This document shows positions 43,580 to 48,457 of a stretch of DNA of 48,457 bases, one piece after another. The notes beneath the pieces are model-generated. The model worked only from the letters and a program-made list of their open reading frames with translations, did not search any database and was not told where the DNA came from. The stretch is from JBFMAI01 sp040755725. Its GTDB lineage: Bacteria; Planctomycetota; Phycisphaerae; UBA1845; Fen-1342. The position numbers and the translations under genes are program-made. Where the stretch lies: contig JBFMAI010000006.1 of the NCBI GenBank assembly GCA_040755725.1, positions 1 through 48,457 on the forward strand, read 5' to 3'. How positions within the stretch are numbered: position 1 is the first letter of the stretch; each line of letters opens with the position of its first letter.

Positions 43580-44713
43580 ATGAGCATCCAGCAACGCGCA
43601 CTCGGCGGCGGACTCCTGCTCGTCTGCACCCTCATCGCGTCCTGCATCGGCCCCCCGCTGGACATCGTTCCCGAGCAGCTCCCCAATGCGATCGAGGGCG
43701 TGCCGTACAGCCAGTCGCTCAGCACCGACGACGGGGCGCTGCGCTGGCGAATCGAAACCGGCACCTTGCCCCCCGGGCTCGCCCTCGACACCGAAACCGG
43801 CCTTCTGGCCGGCCGACCCACGCAGACCGGCGTGTACGACTTCACCGTGCGGGTCGACGACGTACGTCTCGCTCGCCGTGTCGGAAAGCAGTTCTACTCC
43901 ATCACGGTTGTTCCCAAACTCGCCTTGGAACTGACTCTCGGCCCCGGCCGCGTCAACGAATCCTATGAAAGCACGCCGACCATCACCGGCGGCGTGCCGC
44001 CCTACACGGTCACCGTCGTCGGGCTGCCCGCCGGCATGGACTGCGACCCGGCGGATGGAACGATCTTCGGCACCCCGCTGACCGCGTACTCCGGTCTGCT
44101 CGTGGAGATAACCGTGCGCGATTCCGGCGACCTCGAGCAGGTCGCCGTGGCCCGGGCTACGCTGGTCATCCACCCGCCCGGCGTGGCCATTGAGACGACC
44201 GAGCTGGATCGGGCGACCGTCGGCACCGCGTACCGGACAGTCCTTGACGCCCGCGATGGCAGGCCGCCGTACGTCTGGCGGGTAACGGCCGGCGTGCTGC
44301 CGGCGGGGCTGTCGCTGCCGCTGGGCACCAACGCGATTGTCGGCACGCCCACGCCGGCTGCGATCACTCGGACATTCACGATCACGGTCACGGATTCCGA
44401 TTCGCCGGTCTCGACCGATTGGCGCGAGTACAAGCTCGTGGTTCCGGTGGTCGTCAGCACGACCTCACTGGCCGCGGCCAAGGTTGGAACGGCTTACCAG
44501 GCGACGTTGGGCGCCTTGGCCGGCGTCCCTCCGTACACGTGGGAGCTGACCGGGGGCAATTTACCGGAGGGGCTACAGCTCGCAGCCACCGGCGAGATCA
44601 GTGGGACGTTGGCCGCCGGCGCGCAGACGGAGACGTTCACGGTGCGGGTGAGTGACAGCGACGACCCGGCGACAACCGCCGAGAAGGAGCTTACGATTGA
44701 GGTGGGACCGTAA
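43580..44713 (+). CDS. Lipoprotein with four putative Ig-like (He_PIG) repeats
   Basis: 377 residues. Signal peptide and lipobox LLLVCTLIASC. Four modules of about 85 residues follow. Each has the A/T-x-V-G-x-x-Y start, P-P-Y-x-W in the middle, LPxGL and GxPTxxG. Examples: EGVPYSQSLSTDDGALRWRI, GTLPPGLAL; VGTAYRTVLDARDGRPPYVW, GVLPAGLSL; VGTAYQATLGALAGVPPYTW, NLPEGLQL. These are putative Ig (cadherin-like) domains, common in adhesive or scaffolding surface proteins. The gene after it is also exported. Confidence 0.85.
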   Translation: MSIQQRALGGGLLLVCTLIASCIGPPLDIVPEQLPNAIEGVPYSQSLSTDDGALRWRIETGTLPPGLALDTETGLLAGRPTQTGVYDFTVRVDDVRLARRVGKQFYSITVVPKLALELTLGPGRVNESYESTPTITGGVPPYTVTVVGLPAGMDCDPADGTIFGTPLTAYSGLLVEITVRDSGDLEQVAVARATLVIHPPGVAIETTELDRATVGTAYRTVLDARDGRPPYVWRVTAGVLPAGLSLPLGTNAIVGTPTPAAITRTFTITVTDSDSPVSTDWREYKLVVPVVVSTTSLAAAKVGTAYQATLGALAGVPPYTWELTGGNLPEGLQLAATGEISGTLAAGAQTETFTVRVSDSDDPATTAEKELTIEVGP

Positions 44714-44739
44714 CACCACGGCCCGCCGGAGGCGCGGCA

Positions 44740-45429
44740 ATGCGTAAACAACTGGCATTAATGAGTTTAGCCCTGCTAGTATGTCCGGGAGTGACGTGTC
44801 GCATCACCTTCCCCGGTTGGCCCCCCGGGGCAGACTATGTGCCCCTGAACGAGGCCGACGCTGTCCTGGACATTGCCCGTGACGTCGGCGGCCTCGACGC
44901 GAAAGCCGCCGGCACGATCAAGGACGATGGCGGCCGCGTCGTCGCGTTTCAGGACCAACAGGCCGTCCGTGTCAACGACATTGATCTGGAGTTGGGGGCA
45001 GACGATCGGTACGGCGCGGTCGTTCCCACCGCCGGCACGTATACGGTGACGGTCTATGAGCCGACCCGCGGCGTGGAGACGACCCCGGTCGAGTCGCCGG
45101 CCGACTTCACCATCACCTCTCCGCCGGCCGGCGGCGATGCCTCGCTGTCGGGATTCACCCTGCGCTGGACGGGTGCGAACGACCGCAACCAAGTCCGCAT
45201 CCGGATTTCGCAAACCTTGTTCGGGGCGACCGAGAGCGTGAGCTTCGGCCCGTATACCGACACGGGCAGCCGGGCTTTCACCGTGGACGACCTGGACCAT
45301 TTTCGCCAGGGTGCTCCGCTGACTCTGACCGTCACGAAGCTCCGCTCCGTGCGATCCGTGGCGGGTTTTCGGACCGGCACGGTCACCGTGAAAGTGACCG
45401 TCCGCACGACCGCGGAACCCCGCCGTTGA
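44740..45429 (+). CDS. Exported protein of unknown function
   Basis: 229 residues. N-terminal hydrophobic segment MRKQLALMSLALLVCPGVTC with a Cys close to a lipobox pattern, so it may be a lipoprotein. Two beta-rich domains follow. The first contains GTIKDDGGRVVAFQDQQAVR and GTYTVTVYEPTRGVE. The second starts FTITSPPAGGDASLSGFTLR and reads like a fibronectin/Ig sandwich with AFTVDDLDHF. It lies 26 nt after the Ig-repeat lipoprotein and is probably co-transcribed. No closer family was recognised. Confidence 0.75.
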   Translation: MRKQLALMSLALLVCPGVTCRITFPGWPPGADYVPLNEADAVLDIARDVGGLDAKAAGTIKDDGGRVVAFQDQQAVRVNDIDLELGADDRYGAVVPTAGTYTVTVYEPTRGVETTPVESPADFTITSPPAGGDASLSGFTLRWTGANDRNQVRIRISQTLFGATESVSFGPYTDTGSRAFTVDDLDHFRQGAPLTLTVTKLRSVRSVAGFRTGTVTVKVTVRTTAEPRR

Positions 45430-45446
45430 TGCCGCGGGCCTTCGGT

Positions 45447-45475
45447 TTGACATTGGGAACCTCAACGGGTTAGAT
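45447..45475 (+). promoter_or_regulatory. Candidate promoter of the pilM operon
   Basis: Perfect TTGACA (45447-45452), a 17-nt spacer and TTAGAT (3 of 6). It predicts a leader of about 200 nt before the ATG at 45680. Confidence 0.5.
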
Positions 45476-45679
45476 GCTACTAACTCAGGGGGCGTGGAGG
45501 CCACGCCCGCGCAGGTGACGACCCGCGGCAGGGCCCGCGTCGGTGGCACGCGCAGCGCGGCGGTCGCCTGCGGCCTGACCGGCGGCGGGTCGTGGTCGCG
45601 GCGCTGCGGGTGAAGCCGTGGTCTGGGACTCGCGACGGGAGCGCGGCGAACGACCGTCGGCGTCGAAGGAGTGTGTGCC

Positions 45680-47839
45680 ATGCCGGCCGGGAATGCAGTC
45701 TGGGGAGTCGATGTCGGGCAGTGTGCCCTGAAGGCCATCAAGCTGCGACCGGCGGAAGGGGGCAAGGTCGAGGCGGTGGCGTTCGATGTCGTCGAGCACC
45801 CGAAGATCCTGTCGCAGCCGGACGCGGATCGCGACGAACTCGTGGCGGCGGCGCTGGAGAAGTTTGCCTCGCGCAATGAGTTGCAGGGGGACAGGTTTGT
45901 TGTCGGGGTCCCGGGGCAGCAGACGTTCGCCCGCTTCTGCAAGATGCCCCCCATCGACCTGAAGAAGGACGCCAAGAAGATCCCGGAGCTGGTTCGCTAC
46001 GAGGCCAGCCAGCAGATTCCGTTCGACATCGACGACGTGGTCTGGGATTACCAGATCTTCACCACGCCGGAGCTGCCTGACATCGAGGTGGGCATCTTCG
46101 CCATTCGTAAAGACCTGATCCGAAAGCACTTGGGGTTCTTCGGCCAGGTACGCATCGCCCCCGTGGCCGTGCAAACCATCCCGGCCGCCCTGTACAACTT
46201 CTGCCAGTTCGACGGGCAAGGTGCGGGCGAAGGCGGCGCGACCGTCATCATCGACGTCGGGGCCCAGAACACCGACCTCATCATCGTCGAACCCAACGCC
46301 GCTTGGACCCGCAACATCCCCCTCGGCGGCAACGCGTTTACCGAGGCGTTGGTGCGAGCGTTCAAGCTCTCCTTCGCCAAGGCGGAGAACCTGAAGCGGA
46401 CGGCCGCCACCAGCAAGTACGCTCGTCAGATGTTCCAGGCCATGCGGCCGGTGTTTGCCGACCTGGTGGCCGAAATCCAGCGTTCCATCGGCTTCTACAG
46501 CTCGACGCACCGCGACGTCGAACTCCGCCGCGTCTTAGCCCTGGGTAACGCTTTCCGCCTGCCGGGACTCCAGAAGTACCTGGAGAACAACCTGACCATC
46601 GGCGGCGGCAACGTCCGCAAGCTGGAGAAGTTCAACCAGCTTGTGCCCAGCGCCGTGACGCAGGCACCGCAGTTCACGGACAACATCCTTTCCTTCGCGG
46701 CGGCGTATGGCCTGGCGGTGCAGGGACTCGGACTGGGGCGCATCCGGGCGTCGTTGCTGCCGACCGAGCTGGCCCGCGTGGTGGTGTGGCAGAAGAAGCG
46801 TCCCTACTTCATCGCGTCGGCGGCGTCACTGCTGATCGCGGCGGGCATCCCGTTCGTAGCCAACGGGTTGGACCGCCAAACGCTGGAAAGCGATCGGGCG
46901 CAGCAGTTCCGCTCCACCACCGCTCGGGTCGTGGAAGAGGCCAAGCGGTTCCGCGCCGCCTACAAGGCCGCGCAGACCGACACCGGCCAGCGGAAAAGCG
47001 ACGTCGACGGCCTGCTGAAGCTCCAGGAGCAGAAGCTCATTGTGCCGCGTTTGCTGGCCCTCGCCCACGAGGCCATGCCGCCGGTCAACCCTCCCGAGTT
47101 GGCCCAGGTCAAGTCGCCGGAGGAGCTTAAGAAGCTGATCGAGTCGGACCCCATTCGGTTCGATCGGACGCGCCGGGGGCAGTTGATCATCGAGTCGCTG
47201 AAGATCGAGTATTCCCCGTCGGTTGACAGTGCGGTACTGGACGCATCGCCGGCCGCGGCGGAGGAAAGCGGTCCCGTGGGCGGTGCGCCCGCCGGCGGCG
47301 GGGCCCCGATGGGATTCGGTCGTGGTATGGCCCCGGGCCTCATGGGCGGCCGCGGGCTCATGATGGGCGCGGCCCCCCCGCCGCCGCCCAGCGGTGGCAG
47401 TGAGGCCGCCGGCCCGGCCGAGGGCGCGGGTTTCGTGGTGCGGATCACGGGGCGCTTGCTCCAGGGACGTACGCCGGCGGATGCGATCAAGTGGCTGACG
47501 GAAGCCTATTTCCAGAACCTCCGGGAACTGACGCACCGACCGGGACTCGGCTTCTTCATCCCGCCGGACGATCCCAAAGACCCGCTGAAGAAGAGCATCA
47601 GCATTCCGGTGCCGCGCTCGTACAACCAAGTGGGGGTGTCGGGATTCGGTCCCCCGGGAATGCCCACGGGCCAGCCTATGGGTGGAGCGGCCCAGTTCCC
47701 CGACCCGCTGACCGGGGAGGACACTGTCAACGACTGGCGGGTGGAGTTCGCGTTCAAGGTGAAGCTCGGCGAGCCGCCGCCGCCCGAGAAGAAGGAGGGG
47801 GAGCAGGACGCGGCGGCCCGGCCGATGAGTGCGCGCTGA
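45680..47839 (+). CDS. PilM fused to a PilN-like membrane segment
   Basis: 719 residues. Residues 1-350 are the PilM ASKHA domain: VWGVDVGQCALKAIKL (phosphate-1), VIIDVGAQNTDLIIVEP (phosphate-2) and ALGNAFRLPGLQKYLENNL. A membrane helix (PYFIASAASLLIAAGIPFVA, about residue 372) follows, then a periplasmic coiled coil (about 390-430) with MPPVNPPELAQ. This order resembles PilN (TM, coil, LPPxxW). A Gly/Pro/Met-rich linker (about 535-580) leads to a last domain. In most bacteria PilM and PilN are separate proteins, so this is a fusion. Type IV pilus or fimbrial assembly. GAAGGAG lies about 9 nt before ATG 45680. Confidence 0.85.
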   Translation: MPAGNAVWGVDVGQCALKAIKLRPAEGGKVEAVAFDVVEHPKILSQPDADRDELVAAALEKFASRNELQGDRFVVGVPGQQTFARFCKMPPIDLKKDAKKIPELVRYEASQQIPFDIDDVVWDYQIFTTPELPDIEVGIFAIRKDLIRKHLGFFGQVRIAPVAVQTIPAALYNFCQFDGQGAGEGGATVIIDVGAQNTDLIIVEPNAAWTRNIPLGGNAFTEALVRAFKLSFAKAENLKRTAATSKYARQMFQAMRPVFADLVAEIQRSIGFYSSTHRDVELRRVLALGNAFRLPGLQKYLENNLTIGGGNVRKLEKFNQLVPSAVTQAPQFTDNILSFAAAYGLAVQGLGLGRIRASLLPTELARVVVWQKKRPYFIASAASLLIAAGIPFVANGLDRQTLESDRAQQFRSTTARVVEEAKRFRAAYKAAQTDTGQRKSDVDGLLKLQEQKLIVPRLLALAHEAMPPVNPPELAQVKSPEELKKLIESDPIRFDRTRRGQLIIESLKIEYSPSVDSAVLDASPAAAEESGPVGGAPAGGGAPMGFGRGMAPGLMGGRGLMMGAAPPPPPSGGSEAAGPAEGAGFVVRITGRLLQGRTPADAIKWLTEAYFQNLRELTHRPGLGFFIPPDDPKDPLKKSISIPVPRSYNQVGVSGFGPPGMPTGQPMGGAAQFPDPLTGEDTVNDWRVEFAFKVKLGEPPPPEKKEGEQDAAARPMSAR

Positions 47840-47881
47840 CGAGGTGGGCCGGTCGGCAGGCCGACCGGCAGGAGACGGATC

Positions 47882-48457
47882 ATGGAATTCGTGAAAACCC
47901 ACTGGATGCTGCTGGCCACGGGCGTCGCCGCGCTGGCGGGGATCGTGCTGGGCGTGATCGGCATGACGCGCGCCAGCGTGTTGGAGGAAATGCAGAAGCG
48001 CGCGCAGGCCGCCCAGGAGATCTCCACCCTGCGCGCCGACGCGCAGAACCAGGACACCATCAACGCCGAGAAGGAGCGTGCCCAGCGGTTCGCCGAGCAG
48101 TATGAGGCGGTCTTGCGGACCGCCGAACGCATCAACGAGCGCAAACCGCTGCTGGAAGCCGCCTTTCCGCGGCCCGCCTCCGTGGAAATACCGTATCGCT
48201 TCCGCGAAGCGTACGTGCGCCGGCTCTATGAGTTGCCGCGCGAGGCGAAAGGGGGCACGCTGCCCAACGCCCTGGAGCTTCAGGACGAGGCCGAAATCCT
48301 CGCCGACATGGAACGGCGCAAGCGCATTGAGGAGGGCGGGGATGCCGGGCCTGAGACCCCGACCCCGCCCGTCCCGGGCTTTGGGACGCCTGGGGAAGCC
48401 CCGGCGGGCGGCCGCGGCGTGGCCCCGCCGGCCGGCGGCCGCGGTGTCGCACCGCCT
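47882..48457 (+). CDS. Pilus-operon membrane protein, Amuc_1100-like layout, partial
   Basis: 192 codons, cut off by the window end. GGAG lies 8 nt before ATG 47882, and it starts 42 nt after the PilM/PilN stop. The N-terminus is cytosolic (MEFVKTHW), then a membrane helix (MLLATGVAALAGIVLGVIGM) and a coiled coil (VLEEMQKRAQAAQEISTLRA onward). A helical LLEAAFPRPASVEIPYRFRE and Pro/Gly-rich repeat end (GGRGVAPPA). The arrangement TM, coil, pilus-associated domain resembles the Akkermansia Amuc_1100 pilus protein or PilO. Assignment rests on layout and neighbours. Confidence 0.65.
   Translation, partial: MEFVKTHWMLLATGVAALAGIVLGVIGMTRASVLEEMQKRAQAAQEISTLRADAQNQDTINAEKERAQRFAEQYEAVLRTAERINERKPLLEAAFPRPASVEIPYRFREAYVRRLYELPREAKGGTLPNALELQDEAEILADMERRKRIEEGGDAGPETPTPPVPGFGTPGEAPAGGRGVAPPAGGRGVAPP

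Overview
The window is about 48 kb of GC-rich bacterial chromosome, most likely from a member of the Planctomycetota and probably class Phycisphaerae. The main clues are two secreted proteins ending in PEP-CTERM tails of the form PEP-(hydrophobic)-GLLRRR, a secreted protein ending in paired GDxNxDGxxxFGDIN dockerin-like calcium loops, a Cys-rich exoprotein with GACC repeats, a 102-residue basic protein of a type I associate with planctomycetes, a PilM-type pilus operon, and many short GC-rich palindromic repeats. The taxonomic call is inference; no rRNA or tRNA gene was found.

Layout. 1-1061 (-): partial Cys-rich exoprotein. 2025-5597 (+): acetyl-CoA synthetase, a strong terminator, then an OFA-type MFS carrier. 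5689-6672 (-): a small operon behind a good sigma-70-like promoter, holding a conserved hypothetical, an XRE-type regulator and an acyl carrier protein. 7047-8987 (-): SelB. 9459-13399 (-): a secreted protein and a four-gene operon (DUF2007/zinc ribbon, LpxL-like acyltransferase, CPBP protease, TM-tailed protein). 13583-19715 (+, one gene -): dockerin-bearing protein, LolA-like protein, internally duplicated Cys-rich protein (-), two paralogous PEP-CTERM proteins with ~200-nt leaders, and the 102-residue protein. 19880-24416 (-): a PP-loop protein, an 881-residue sulfotransferase/coiled-coil/GT-B fusion, and a YggX-like protein. 24591-26582 (+): acetoacetyl-CoA synthetase. 26818-31202 (-): Yip1 plus a MacA/MacB-type efflux operon joined by 4-nt ATGA overlaps. 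31476-33120 (-): Wzm/Wzt polysaccharide exporter. 33300-35783: a PAS/DUF438-like fragment, a PP2C (SpoIIE/RsbU) phosphatase with a degenerate receiver domain, and a PilZ protein. 36000-39881: GHL10 glycoside hydrolase, a lipoprotein, a double-ACT protein and an alpha/beta hydrolase. 39977-43247: divergent EF-G-like GTPase and ApbE. 43580-45429: two secreted proteins, one with Ig-like repeats. 45680-end: a PilM/PilN-like fusion and a partial Amuc_1100-like partner.

Functional picture: acetate and acetoacetate activation, a heavy investment in envelope and surface chemistry (glycan export and modification, lipid acylation, pili, sorted exoproteins), efflux, and c-di-GMP or phosphatase signalling. 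The most unusual features are (i) palindromic repeats that occupy convergent intergenic regions and are also translated in frame inside real proteins, (ii) the paired PEP-CTERM leaders, each with an early hairpin holding GGAGG in its loop, (iii) the sulfotransferase-glycosyltransferase fusion, and (iv) the EF-G paralogue with altered G-motifs.
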